A stretch of 39,551 bases of DNA from Circinella minor (GCA_016758965.1 JAEPRB010000317.1:1-39551), one strand, 5' to 3'; counted from the stretch's first letter, positions 1 through 12,265 are shown. Notes: generated by a model from the letters alone, not told the origin. Numbers and translations: made by a program.

Positions 1-112
1 AAAAAAAAAAAAAATAAAAATATTAATAAAAAATAAAAAAAAAAAAAAAAAAAAAAAAAGTAAGCAAAGCCTCTAATTTATTGTTATAATAAAAATAGGC
101 AATTAATTTTAC

Positions 113-350
113 CTGTAAGAATTCTAGGAGAAGTGGAAGACGTCATGGACTCTGTAGTATAGGAACGAAAGCGAGAGAGAAACAAATGTTGTTGTTGATT
201 GTTACTGTGAGGATGAAAATTCTTTATAGATGATCGTGGAATCACCGATGTAAGGTTCCGATACGTCCGAGACTTCGGGAGATTCACAGGAGTAAAGATT
301 TTACTATTATTTGTTAAAGGATGGAATCTTAAAGTCGATAAACGCATCAT
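113..350 (-). CDS. First exon of a mitochondrially targeted protein (partial, possibly mitochondrial tryptophanyl-tRNA synthetase)
   Basis: The exon starts at an ATG-ATG pair (350) and ends at a good donor, ACAG|GTAAAA, at 113/112; no acceptor that continues the frame lies between there and the left edge, so the rest is outside the window. The 79 codons are rich in Arg, Ser, Asn and His with almost no acidic residues, ending ...RFRSYTTES-MTSSTSPRILTG. This is a typical mitochondrial presequence. A second in-frame Met sits just after the presequence, so a shorter, untargeted form is conceivable. The final RILTG resembles the start of the class I synthetase core in bacterial-type TrpRS, where an ILTG-x-x-PTG motif precedes HLGHY. 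That identity rests on five residues and is a guess; mitochondrial targeting is the firmer call. Confidence 0.55.
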
Positions 351-1255
351 AATTTTTTTTTATTTAAATGAGCCACTGAGCGTTGTCAGTTAAAATGTCA
401 AAGAAAGAAAGGAAATAATAGATAATGAGAAGTATTTTTTTTCCCAGGGTTGTGCTCGGAAGTGCGGGGAAGTATTTACATGCAAATCATGTTTCGTTCC
501 TGAACTAAAAAACTCAGTTGCAAAAAACAAACTATATATATATATATATTTTTCCAGTGTACAATTACGCATTAACATTGTATCAACAACAGCATCATCC
601 ATTATTTTCATAGGTTTGAACAAACCGATACTTTATTACAGTATAAAATTGTTGTTTGTTAAATAAATAATCTGCTACGCATATGTTATGCTTGGTAGTT
701 TTAAAGATGAAAAGATAATGCAATACAACGTATAAATTATTTAGCCAATAAATGTTATGAAACATTGAGAGGAAAAACATTAATCCTAAAGAAAAGGTGT
801 TAGATGTATATAATCTCAAGTATTTTTCTAAGCCATTTAATACTAATTTAAGCTTTAAATACTTCTTCCATTGACACCACAAAGAAAAATAATTCTGGCC
901 TCAGTCTCTCCGAATTGAGATATTTTTTTGTTAAGTTACATAAAATCGTTTTCTTCATACTATTGAAATCAAAATAAAAGAAAATATTGTATACTAAATC
1001 CTGAACGTATGTCTAAATACATACCGATTTATAACAAATAATGATGATAGTTGATCTTTTTTTTTACTGCGTATTATCATATATATTAATCGACAATAAA
1101 GTATACAATTAAATTATAAAAAAGTGAAAGTGGGTATATTATTATGAAATAAAAAAAAAACTACTACAAACAAGAAAATTTACAAAAAACAGGGAAGTTG
1201 AATTGTATACTTGTATATATATATAAGACTATTATTAATATTATTATTGTTATTG
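351..1255. other. Intergenic spacer between the RhoGEF 3' end and the left-edge gene
   Basis: About 900 bases lie downstream of the RhoGEF stop and upstream of the next minus-strand ATG. The stretch is AT-rich, with a short TA repeat near 533-550 and many short A/T runs. I see no coding segment with splice support. It should contain the RhoGEF terminator and the promoter of the left-edge gene, but no individual site is clear. Confidence 0.6.
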
Positions 1256-4200
1256 TCATCGACTTGTATGTGATGATGATATACTTTGACGATTTGGTAT
1301 AATACGATCAAGTCGAAAGATATATTGATAACACTCACTAGCTGGATCTGTCATCATACCAAAAAACATTGGAATGTCTGATCGATAAACATAATGAGGA
1401 CTTAATGCTTTAATATTATGACCACGAATTACTTGTTCACGTTCACCCTGTCATAATTAAAATGATACGTAATGTTAGATTTACCATATAGTAACTCTTA
1501 CTGAGTTATATATATGTGTGAGCGTGTCTTACCGTAAAAATATTTCTCACTTCAATAAATGATTGATCAAATGCTATGATATAAGGATAATTAAACGCAT
1601 ATCCTTCAGGTGTTCCTTCCCATTCAATTAAGAAATCGGGTCGAACACGATTTCCTTCTCCATCAATATAAAACGCAAATTCTAATTTTTTACATATGTT
1701 AATTAAAAAAAAACATTTACATTATTAAAAAAATTTATTTCATATTGACTTACCATCATAACATACGATATGTTGTGCTTCGGGTGTTCGAAACATGACA
1801 ATACGTTTTCGTGTTGGAATCAAATGATCTTTTTCTTTTATAGTAATAAATCTGAGCATGGGATCCTCAGGATTAAGTAAAGCTATTTTTAGAATTAAAA
1901 AAAAATTAAGCATGAGAAGGTAACGAAAATCATTTCCTTTTTTTTTTTTTCTTTATTTTTCTATAAAATAAAAATAAACTTACGTCGAAACATTTTATTT
2001 GTATCACGCATATCCCAAATGATAACACCGCGCGATGTCGTCACTAACATTAATGATTTAGACAATTCAATATCCCATACTTCACTTGGAACACCATAGA
2101 CAGAAAATTGGCGCATTGGTACATCCAAAGGAGATGGCACTTTTCCAGGTACATCTGATCTTCTATGACGATATTTTTTATGATATTCTTCAGGCCTTTG
2201 TGCTTCAAACACAGTAATTGTCGTTTGTAAAGTTGAAATTCTTGGTACACAAATAAGATGTCGTTTCAAACAAAATCCAACATGGAAAAATGGTACATGA
2301 GTTCTGATTTTGTTGGATGGAGGTCGATCTTTAGGACTGCCATTCACAACTGATAATGCATATTCATATAATGAACGATCCGCTAATACTAATAATTTCT
2401 GTGCTGATGGAAGTACGGCTACTTGTGTTACTCTTTCAATTGATAATACTTTTCGAGGAACACTCGATTGTTCAGTATGACCTACATAGACACCATCATC
2501 AGCTGCAAGAACATATTGTCGACCATCATCTAATAATAGTAACATGATAATAAAAATGGTTTAGTATTAAATAATTTTGTATTATATGTAAATAAGAAAA
2601 TTTATATGTTCTATGTGTGTTTGTTTGTGAGTTATGTGAAAATATAACTTACTGAACGTCACCATGTGATTAATCTTTGTTATGACGAAAAAATGGTGTT
2701 CTTTTACTGCTGGTATTGGTGCAAATAAAGCATGTCGTTTATCATGATGCAATTGAATATCATGGATTTTGTCAAACCATGGTTTTCTAGCAGGTACAGA
2801 TGATGAATAAAGAGTCAGGCTACCAGCGCCTTTTCTTCCCAAATGTGTGAAAGTAATAGGGAATTGTGATCGAGAAGTGATAAACCCCCCTGAGCCACCG
2901 CCACTACCTGTATTACCTCCGATAACGTTATTTACAATACTTGTGCCACTATCAGTCGATCCACGCATAGCTGGATGGGGTCCCATTGTTGTTGCATTTG
3001 CACCAGGAATATAATAATGAGATATAATAGTGTTCGTAGGTCGTCGTGCTTTTCCAGAGTCTGCAATAGATACTGATAATAATTCAACAGGAATAGGCTA
3101 TATATTTGACAGTATATAATATTTTTTTTTATTTTGTTTATAGTATTAGAATTTTTGATTAATGTAGCCAATAAATACATAAATTAACTCAGCCTCGTTA
3201 TAACAACCCATCCCCTTAACTTGTCGCCAGAAAACTATTAATACTTACAGGTCGTTGAATAATATAATGTTGCTGTGCGTTTTCAACCTTGATTTTGGCG
3301 ATAACAAGATAGTGATCAAAAAGAAGAACTTGAAAATCATTTGAATCTGTAATATGTGATTTACGTAATTTATCTTCTTTAATAAGTTGGCGTTCCTCAT
3401 CACTCAGCCTCAAATCCTAAATAAAAATAAAAATAAAAAACAGAAAAAATAAAGTTCACAAATAAAATTAGTTTCATCTTTTTTTACCCTCCACCTTTTT
3501 TTTTTTTTTGGTCCAATTATTATTGATTATTACTACTAGAACTTACAATAACATCCTCTGGATTTTTGAAACGTAAATGTGCATTAATACGATCCAAATC
3601 AAATCGATTTTTAGCTCTTCCCGCAGTTGTATTCATTCGTGTCAATATTTCTTTAATTGTTTCCATTACTTTAGGTATTGTTTTATTATCTGAATTATTT
3701 GAAGGTGTATATTTCAAAATACCCTCTAATAATAAATTATAACGTCCAATACGAGTTGTAGGTTGTGATAAGTATCCATTCAGTGGTAATTTTCGTGATA
3801 CAGGATGTTCTTCTGTTTTCTAAATAAAGTAATAATATACAGTTAAGCATTTTATAATGTTACTCAAAATTTAAAAAGAAACCCCATTTCTTTCCTTCAC
3901 TCCCCAACCCACCATCCATCCTTTCCTAAAAAAAAGTTTCTCATCATTTTTTCTAGATAATCAATGTCATCTTAAAAAATATATTATAATCTTGTTTTTT
4001 AATTTTACTTACTTTAGCAAATGCAGCAAATGCAGGATTAGTTGTACGTTCTTGATCTAAAAGATATCTAGCATTATATTGACTTGCACCATATTCAATA
4101 AAAGGATCGAATCGATCAACAAAATCAAGCATCACATCACCAATACTGGATACAATAGGATCTCGAGCTTGTCGAACTTGAAAAGCATTTAACATTTGAA

Positions 4201-6120
4201 CATGAAAATCATAAATTTCCATGACATTAGCAAATACAATTCTTATAAAGAATTCACGTTTTTGTGGATCAGGAATGATTTCTTCAGAATTTTTAATAGG
4301 TTCAATCCACATCTGTTCTATGTTAAAAATTATATAAAGGGTATATAGACATATGATTTAGTAATTTTCCTTGTTTGAGCCCCGGGGGATTCCTTATTAT
4401 ATGTTTAAAAAATGATATGATATATAAAGTATAATGATAATGATAATGAGTAATAGAGAGATCAAATAAATACATGCCTCATTTATATATTCAATAGCTT
4501 TGATAAAGTTCTCTTCAGTACCAATAAGTTCAAAGATAGCTTCTTGTCGTTTCCATTCTGTTTTTGAAACTGAATCTCGTACTTTTTTTGATACAACATC
4601 TACCCAAAGTTCAATAGGTCGTTGATATTGTAATGAATTAATAGATAAAGATGATTTTTCAAGGGTTGAATCTATACTTTGTTGTCGTCGCTAATATATA
4701 CAAAAGAAAAATTCAGTAAGAACTTTCAAACTTGGGATTGATTTACACACATACTCTCTCTCTCTTTGCTCTTTATATATATATACCAATATTATACTAA
4801 TAAAAAGTGAAAGACACATAGTAACAAAATAAAATAAAAACTTACACGTTCTGCTATTCGTTTTGGACAATAATAGCTATAGCAAGGTTTATCATCATAA
4901 ATACAAGTAGGTGAATAACAGAATGTTAATTCTGTATAGATACCATTAGGAAACTCATCATCAGTCGCTGGCGTTGGCTCTACTTTTGTTGTAATTGTAA
5001 TTTTTGGTGCTCGAGATCGTCCAGCGGTAGACGGGGCAGGATCAGGTAGATGAGTCATCGATTGAAATTCATAAAAACCAGATGTAGGTGATGGTAATAA
5101 TGGTGATGGTAACGATGGTGTTGATGATGATGTTACTGTTACTGTAGTAATAGGGGGTGGTGAGGTCGTATTATCACCCACAAAACTGCTTCGTGCACTA
5201 CTACTTGTTGTACTACTACGATTACTATGAGTACTGATACTACTACTCATTGTCATGGAACCTGGTGAGCCTGTATCCTGACCTGCAGATGAGATAAGGA
5301 CACGATCATCAAATTGATATATTTCAAAAGATGAATCAACCAGTCGTCGTTCATAACTAACGTCATGAAATAATTGTTGAGAACCTAATGCCCGACCTAC
5401 ACGTACTGCTAAGGTACGATCTCTTGAATTGAGAATACCTAATAATTTATCCTATTGTTTTTTGTTGTTATTATCGTCAACATACATAAAAAAAAATAGT
5501 TGGTTGTCAAGTTTGTTTTATCCTTTTATTACAAAAGCTGTTTACTTTTTTTTCTCTTTCTAATAAAAAAAAACCACGATAATAATAATAATGATAATTA
5601 CCACGGCTTCGTGACCATCAAATGCATTTTTATATTCAATCCCATCTTTGAGACGATCACTTAATATGATTCTTTGTCGTAACTCGTTCGCGACATGAGA
5701 TAATAATGCTGCATAAGATCCAATGGATGTATTATTTGATTTGGTGTTGTTAGTATTATGAGATGAGGATCTTGAAGAAACATTAATGCTTGGTCGTACA
5801 AGAGTTGTGGTTCCTGTAGTTGGTGTTGCTAAAGAGCCATAATCTATACTATTATTATTATCTGATCAAAAAAAAAAAAAATACAAATAAGACTGAAAGT
5901 TGAGCGAGTTTCAAAAACAAAAACAAAATGCATATTTACTTGAACGCCAAGAAGTATTGCGCTTTGGTCTGTTTGGATTAATCCATGGTGGTGGAGGTTC
6001 AGGCTCACTTCTAGAATCTGCAAGAGCCGTAAGCTCAGAAGATTCAAAGCAAGGTGGCTGTCTATGAGGTGGTGGCGGTGGTGGTGCTGTTAAATGACGT
6101 TTTCGAAATGTCATATACAT
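1256..6120 (-). CDS. Rho guanine-nucleotide exchange factor, DEP-DH-PH-CNH (Rom1/Rom2 type)
   Basis: Twelve exons: 6120-5940, 5861-5602, 5451-4846, 4690-4478, 4312-4013, 3819-3547, 3416-3249, 3097-2653, 2529-1984, 1882-1754, 1681-1533, 1447-1256; 1153 codons plus stop. After a Pro-rich N-terminus there is a DEP domain (about 112-195; LLSHVANELRQRI, LAVRVGRALGSQQLFHDV), a Ser/Thr/Pro-rich linker, a DH domain (about 380-600; EAIFELIGTEENFIKAI, QPTTRIGRYNLLLEGIL), a PH-like segment (about 610-790; DFQVLLFDHYLVIAKI) and a C-terminal CNH domain (ADDGVYVGH, VIIWDMRD, YIIAFDQSFIEVRN). This is the order of yeast Rom1/Rom2, which activate Rho1 at the plasma membrane for cell-wall integrity signalling. 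Start choice is tentative between ATGs at 6120 and 6114. The intron between exons 4 and 5 (4477-4313) only keeps frame with a GC donor (GAG|GCATGT). All other donors are GT. Confidence 0.9.
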
Positions 6121-6920
6121 CAATCCCGAGAAGTTGGTTCTGGTTGTGGTCGTCCGTTGTTGTCAGTTTTTTTTATTGTTTTTTTTTTTTTAGTTAAGAA
6201 GAAGAAAAATAAAGTGTGGCACGTTCAAAGACAAAAAGGTAACAGAAAAAAAAAAGAAGTGAAAGAGAGAAAGAAAGAGAGAAAAAGGATAAAAAAGCTT
6301 GTTCTTTCTCATATGTAATTGTATGTGTTCCAAGTCTCAGCCTCACTTACACTCGCGCGAGAGAATATGCTCACTTAATGTTCAACCCCTCCTTTTTTTT
6401 TTTTATTCTTATTCACGCATCATCAGTTGTCATGTGCTACATAATACATATCAAGTTTCTTTTTCTTATGGGGGGAGGGAATGTGAGTGTAATAATCAAA
6501 TTTGGGGGGAGGAAAGAACTTATGAAAAAGATTCCATTCATAGTGCAATATACGATATGATAATTCTTATTTATTTTTTTTAGTATCCATAGTAATAATT
6601 TGTTTCTGTTGCAGTTTCTATGCAACATACTACCGACACAATGGATATTATTAATATACTATCCCCACACATATTAAGGATTTGGCAATCAAAGTTAAAA
6701 AAAAAAAAAAATTCATAACCCAATTCAATCTTCCTTTTTTTTTTAATTATTCATAATATAAAAAAAAAAGTTAAAGGACAAACAAACGAAAACAAAAAAA
6801 AAAATCATAAAAGCCGAAAAAAAAAAGAAGATTATAAAGAAGAGATAAGCCAAAAAAAATTCATATTATATATTTCTTTTTAATAATTCAATATGAATTT
6901 TTTTTAAAAGGGGGGTTTAT
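6121..6920. other. Spacer: RhoGEF promoter region and RPL19 3' flank
   Basis: About 800 bases. Purine-rich tracts (6246-6290 on +) and poly(A)/poly(T) runs dominate. Lysine-rich or Phe-rich frames here come from these tracts and are not called as genes. The AT-rich part next to 6921 is the probable 3' untranslated region of RPL19. Confidence 0.6.
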
Positions 6921-7971
6921 TTATTGCTCAGCAGCGACAGCAGTACGCTTTTCTTCAGCACGTTGTCTACGGCGTTCACGGAGAGCCTTGTTCTTAGCAC
7001 GAAGGACTTCAGCTTGTTCAGCCAAGGTCTTAGCTCTTTGCTTCTCAGCCTTAGCCTTATGGATATATTCCATCAAGACACGCTTGTTCTTGAAACCATT
7101 ACCCTTGGACTTGAGGTACAAATTGTGGTACAAGTGCTTGTCGATCTTGCCGGCTTCTCTGTACTTGCGCAAAAGACGACGCAAGACACGCATACGACGC
7201 ATCCAAAGAACTTGCTTGGACATACGAGCGTTGGCAGTACCCTTTCTCTTACCATGACCCATATGACGACCAAGACGCTTGGCCTCGGCACGTTCACGGA
7301 CACGGAAACGAGATTGACTGATCTCGGGCTTACGGATGATCAAACCATCCTTGACGAGCTTACGGACGTTAGCACCTATATTTAATAATTATTTATTAAT
7401 ATCTTTCTTTCTTATGTTGCGTTGGTTCCCTCGTTTCTTTTTTTTTAACTCATGATAAGGAGAAATTGAAAAAAAAAGAACCCCCAACCCTAATGGCGCA
7501 GCATATACACACATATAAAAAAAATACTTACGGGAGTTGGCGTTGGAGATTTCGCTGGCTTCATTGGGATCGAGCCAAATCTTTCTCTTGCCGCAGCCGA
7601 GGACGGAAGCGGCCAAACGTTTCTGGTTGCGTAAATTAACCCTATAATAATATATAATATAAACCAATAAGTTTTTAATTCTTTCATAAAATTATAGAGA
7701 AAAAAAAAATTTTTTTTTTAAAAAAAGTTCCATCGTCGAAAACCGCATATATAAGATATTCAATAGTATTTTTTTTTTCCTGTTTAATTTTAAAAATTCG
7801 AAACTGTTCATAATAAACAAAGTAACGTCTTTTTTTTTTTCTTATATATATCTTTTTTCATATGTTTTCTTTTGAAAATATATATACATAAATATATATA
7901 TATATGCAGGTCGTTCTCTGATTTTCTTTAAAACTTTTTTAATGACAAAGTTGTAAAATTTTAACGTACAT
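6921..7971 (-). CDS. RPL19: 60S ribosomal protein L19 (eL19)
   Basis: Exons 7971-7970 (the bases AT only), 7641-7532 and 7375-6921; 188 codons plus stop, the usual size. The protein begins [25 protein letters not shown] and carries the eL19 hallmarks [19 protein letters not shown] and [19 protein letters not shown], with a basic, Ala/Glu-rich C-terminal helix. Exon 2 starts G-GTT-AAT after TATAG, so the initiator must be completed from upstream: the bases AT followed by GTACGT at 7969 fit exactly, giving AT^G. The first intron is 328 nt and lies within the initiator codon. The coding exons are more GC-rich than other genes here, as expected for a highly expressed gene. It is a structural protein of the large subunit. 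Confidence 0.96.
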
Positions 7972-9600
7972 GGCGTCAATACAAAGGACCAAAAGAGGGA
8001 GAAAATAATAGCACAAAGAATCCAATGATATAAAATATTTTTGGGCGTGACTGACGCAAGCCACTGGTTTTTATATTGAAATCAACCCAGAAAAAAAAAA
8101 TTAATCCAAACTGCGGCAAAGCTATCATTAAGCTTTTTTCTCTTCATTTTGATTATCTCTCTTTTACCCCCAACCTTTTTTGCACTATGTTATATAGGGT
8201 GTTATTTTTATAATTCTTATGATCAAAAAGTCATTTACCAATGATATTTAAAATATAAAAATCTTATTAATTCTTCTTTTGGTAATTAAAAACTATCAAC
8301 TGCGGCAAGTGTAACAAAAAAAAAAATAGTTAACACGCAATTTTTCGAATAATGATAAATATCATGCGTGAAAAAAAAAAAATCATATTTTTCATTTGAA
8401 GATATCCCGCTTCTCACTTTTGACCATTTGTTTTTATTCATGAATAGTTATTTTTAAATACTTTGTTGTGCACAGATCAAGTATCAAGTTGAGCTAAATG
8501 GATACAACCTTTCTTCCAAAAATGATTGTGTTAATTATTTGTACAACAATAGATTTGATGAGTATATAACATTTGCATTACAAAAAAAGGATATTTTTTT
8601 ACTACGCAAAAAAATTGATGCTTTAAAGTAATGATCATATGTCTAAGAAAAATTATAAAATTGACTTGAAAAATGCAAGATTCATCTAATTAGTTACCTA
8701 ATAAACCCAGGTATGAGGTTGCTGCGGTTACTGCTGCGTATATAAAATGCACTTTTTTTTTTCTATTTTTAACTTATTCGTTGCGTTTCTTCATGCATTT
8801 TTTCAAGAGTTAATTTAAATTATATTTGTTATTATTATAAACAGTTATTTCTAGTACTAGTATTCTATGTAAATTATATCGATGGCTTAAACTTTATTGT
8901 TTTATCAAGTAGAAAAATTACTGTACGTACAGTTGATCTGTGGTTGCTATGACAACCATTAGGGTCGTTTCGTCGTGATACATTTTGAAACACGAGAACA
9001 ATCTATATTTATGCACAATAAAGAAATGGGAACAATGTATCAACTGAAAACCTCTCCATAAGGAAATGAAGGGGGGATTAAACTAGTAGAGAAAAGAATA
9101 GAGGTATATAGAATTTAAAGGAACATGAATATGAAGAGAAAAAGTTATACGTCTACAATCGAACCCCCCCCCCCCAATTTTTTGCACAGGTGGGATTTGG
9201 TTCGAAAGTACATAGTGCAAAAATCGGTAGTGTGCTAAAAATGGGATCGAAAACATAGTACGTAGGTAAAACCAGAGTGGGATCTTGTGCAAAAAATGAT
9301 GTCTAACTGCATCATGCTACCCTTTTCTCTTTTTATTCTAATGTGATTAGCATATACTTTTTCGATATGTTTATAAATCTTTTTTACTATTCTATAATAA
9401 ATGCAAAATTTAGGTACATTTATACATATAATATACATAAAAACGAGGATAAGTAAGTAATAACTGAGTACGAAGGGAAAAAGTTAAACTAGTGGAAGAA
9501 GCACGTGATAGTGGGAGAACCAAGTATTTTATAGCGTACATCGCACAAGAACAGATCATTAAAAGGACCAGAAACAATTAATCTAAACAATTCTTTGCAT
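7972..9600. other. RPL19 upstream region and spacer
   Basis: No gene seen. The decamer ACTGCGGCAA occurs twice (8110-8119 and 8299-8308), with CTGCGGTTACTGCTGCG near 8720. The DNA is otherwise AT-rich. A run of 13-14 C lies near 9164-9177. The repeated decamer lies 140-340 bases upstream of the RPL19 start codon and is a candidate regulatory element. Confidence 0.45.
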
Positions 9601-10190
9601 ATCAGACAGGACTTTGATGTTAATAAAAACACAAAAATTTTAATAAGTATTTTTATGGTAAGAAAAAAAATAGACTGAAATTTGCAAGTTTTTTCTTCAA
9701 AGAAAATTCAAACAAAAAAGTAGTTTTCTCCTAATAATTGAACATATAAATAGGCCGTCATCGTCTTGGTTTATTGATAGATATATTTTATCCATATCAC
9801 GATCATTCGTTTTCATTATCTTCGCCTTCTTCATTAATGCCTGTTTCGATTACTTTCGACTTATTACAAAGCAGGCTCAAACAAAAAGAACGTCGTGTGC
9901 GTTGCATAATAGCACATCATGTTCTAGCAATCTCACGACCGCGTTCTCAAATATTTATAATCCGAATTTTTCGTCGTTAATCTATAAAAAAAGAAAAGTA
10001 TTAACAATCGGTTACGTACTATTATAACTATCGCATCATTAGAGTAAAACTTTAAAATAGATATTTAGAAAATAATTACGTACGTATTATGAACCTACTT
10101 ATTTTTCGCTCCTTCAGACTTCCGTCATCATTTGGAAATCGTAGGGACCAACTTTCGTAACTATTATTTAGTTAATCATCTTTAATACTG
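9600..10190 (-). pseudogene. Decayed gene copy A of a two-member dispersed family
   Basis: Colinear along about 500 bases with 36740-37260 on the same strand, with many substitutions. Read on the minus strand both copies show an exon with SWxxRFPND(D/E)GSLKERKI, a short intron (here 10094-9982, donor AG|GTTCAT, acceptor ATAG), and a last exon ending N-x-ENE followed by a stop (9803-9805). Copy A has at least two in-frame stops in the last exon, so it is non-functional. The longest identical block (9751-9775) lies downstream of the relic stop. I do not recognise the parent family; a transposase C-terminus was considered but is unproven. Confidence 0.55.
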
Positions 10191-10899
10191 GGTGCACATT
10201 TTCAAATATCAGTAGCCTATCAGTTCACGACAAATAAAATGTTATTTGAATTACGTTAATGAATAAACATAAAAGAAAATAGTACCTTATGATTTCAATT
10301 ATGTATAGTAGTTTCTGTTGACTGTAGCTGATGATAATACTTTTGTTGTTGTAACCATTTTATATAAATACGTAGATGAATAAAAATGTACTGGATATAT
10401 AAGTAATTCTACTAACAATTTATATATATAAAATGAATCATCTTTTTAATAATCATTTAAAATAATACATACATTTATATATTCAAGTCATATAACTAAT
10501 TATTACATACAACAGCAATTTTCTTTATAGTATGTACGTAAAAGTAAGTATATCTGACTATTGTTACTAATAACCTTTATTTTACCTCCGAAATGAATGC
10601 AGAATATTTGTTATCTCTGTATTCATGTTACACACATTATAAATTTATATATATCACACATCTTTTCTACATTATCTGAATTATGTAAATATATAATATA
10701 CTAATAGAGAAAAATAATAATAATTCCTCAATATTTCTTTTATTATTATTAAAATGGTATATTATAAATTACTAGTCAATATATAAAAGAAAATAAAATG
10801 ATAATGGATGAAATGATAGAAAAGAATGATGCTAATGAGATATAATGCAAATTTACAAGAGGGTTTTTTTTTTTGGGGGGGAGGCTTTCTTTTTTTTTT
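10191..10899. other. AT-rich spacer downstream of the pterin synthase gene
   Basis: About 700 bases of AT-rich DNA with no supported gene. Runs of T and G border the PTS stop codon (10863-10900). It presumably contains the PTS 3' end. Confidence 0.5.
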
Positions 10900-11697
10900 T
10901 TATGCATATTTGCCGTTTACCATGGCATCTTGATGTCTTACAAGTTCCATATATATTTGTTCTAATCCTTCACTACATTCACCCATAAATTCTACAGAAT
11001 TACTATCCGTTTCATGGATTTTAACTTTATAAAGTTTTGCTAATGAAGATTTACTTGATGGATGTTGTTGAAAATGATAATCGAAATTACACCAAATAAA
11101 TAATGCCAAATTCTCGATAGTGCTAATATATATATATATATATATATTATCTATTCTATTTAACAACGAACGTCTCCTCTCTCTTTCTCTTTATTAATTT
11201 GAAAAAAAAAATACTTACCTAGGTCGTTTTCGAAAATAATCAACATCACAATCCTATTATATAAATTTCAGAAACAAAAAAAAAAAAAAGTTAATATGTT
11301 TTTTTAACTCTCTTAAAACCCCCTGGTAACTTATTTTTATATGTATATACGTACTAGATTTTTATGGTCCAAAACGTCCATAATAGACGAATTTATAATA
11401 GTTTTCAAATCAACAATGTTCATCACCATTCCTGTTTTTTGATTAATTTCACCTTTAATAGTTATTTCAACTAAAAAAAAATAAAAATAAAGGTTAATTG
11501 ACTTGAATCTTTTTTGTTTTATTTATATTATTATATTGAAAAAAAAAAAAAAAACCTTTATAATTATGTCCATGATAATTTGGGTTATTGCATTTTCCAT
11601 AAAGTAGACTATTTTCTTCATTAGATAAATGAGGTGAATGAAGTCTATGAGCAGCTGAAAAAGAAGCTGTACGTGTTAAATATGTAATAGGTGGCAT
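10900..11697 (-). CDS. PTS: 6-pyruvoyl-tetrahydropterin synthase
   Basis: Exons 11697-11556, 11470-11355, 11253-11219 and 11122-10900; 171 codons plus stop. It converts 7,8-dihydroneopterin triphosphate to 6-pyruvoyl-tetrahydropterin, the second step of tetrahydrobiopterin synthesis, in the cytosol. Visible family residues: His17 (SAAH) and His42/His44 (YHGHNY), the zinc ligands; Cys36 (YGKC), the usual catalytic Cys; an Asp-His pair in VLDHKNL; the [12 protein letters not shown] block; and the HETDSN region that binds the pterin. The motif spacing is normal and nothing is missing, so the enzyme should be active. The last intron contains a TA repeat just before exon 4. A 20-bp perfect palindrome lies upstream at 11971-11990. 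Confidence 0.93.
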
Positions 11698-12265
11698 GAT
11701 AATTAATATAAGAAAAGAAAATAAGACAGAGAAAGAAAAAGAAGACTTTAAAAAAAAAAATCGTGGGAAAACTTTATATTTATTTCTCCCCCGCAAAATA
11801 ATTATTGACTCTCCAAATATGAAAAATTTATAATGACTTCTTTAGTGAATAGAAAAGAAAAATGATATTTGTTGTCGTTGTATATAAAGGGGGAAGGAAG
11901 GGGGGGAAAGCTAGGTATGTATGTACCTGTAAATGTGCGAGTGAGAAAAAAAGAGAAAAGAGATATAAGATTTACTAGAATTCTAGTAAAATAAAAAGAA
12001 AAGGCTTTATACAAAAAAAAAAAAAAAGGGAGACATCATGATCAAATGGAAGAAAAGAAAAACAGAATTTACAGCCTAGAATTGGGAAGAAGTAAAAAAA
12101 AAAAACAAAAAGAAAAATAATAAGGATTAAACCTCGTTTAAAACAATTCCTTTCTTTCCTTCTTTTTTTTTTTTTTTTTTGTTTCTTTTGAGTATTTATA
12201 TGGATTTTTTATGAATGAATAAAAATTACTTACTCACTAAAATGATTTCAAGAGAAATGTTTTAA
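11698..12265. other. Spacer between CDC55 and PTS
   Basis: No gene seen. A perfect 20-bp palindrome centred on GAATTC lies at 11971-11990, about 275 bases upstream of the PTS start codon. Poly(A)/poly(T) and AAAGAAA-type tracts fill the rest, including a long T run near 12164-12180. Confidence 0.5.

Noticed and set aside
6924..7385. Plus-strand 153-codon Leu/Ser/Thr-rich frame
   Set aside because: Antisense shadow of RPL19, whose minus-strand product is unmistakable.
9150..9180. GGGTTCGATT on the minus strand as a tRNA T-loop
   Set aside because: It is formed by a homopolymeric G run and lacks the remaining cloverleaf.
9600..10190. Fot1/pogo (CENP-B-like) transposase remnant as a firm identity for the decayed copies
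   Set aside because: The MAQHDTLLRSQEHRK stretch vaguely resembles the tail of such transposases, but no catalytic domain or terminal inverted repeats are visible and an intron is present, so I left the family open.
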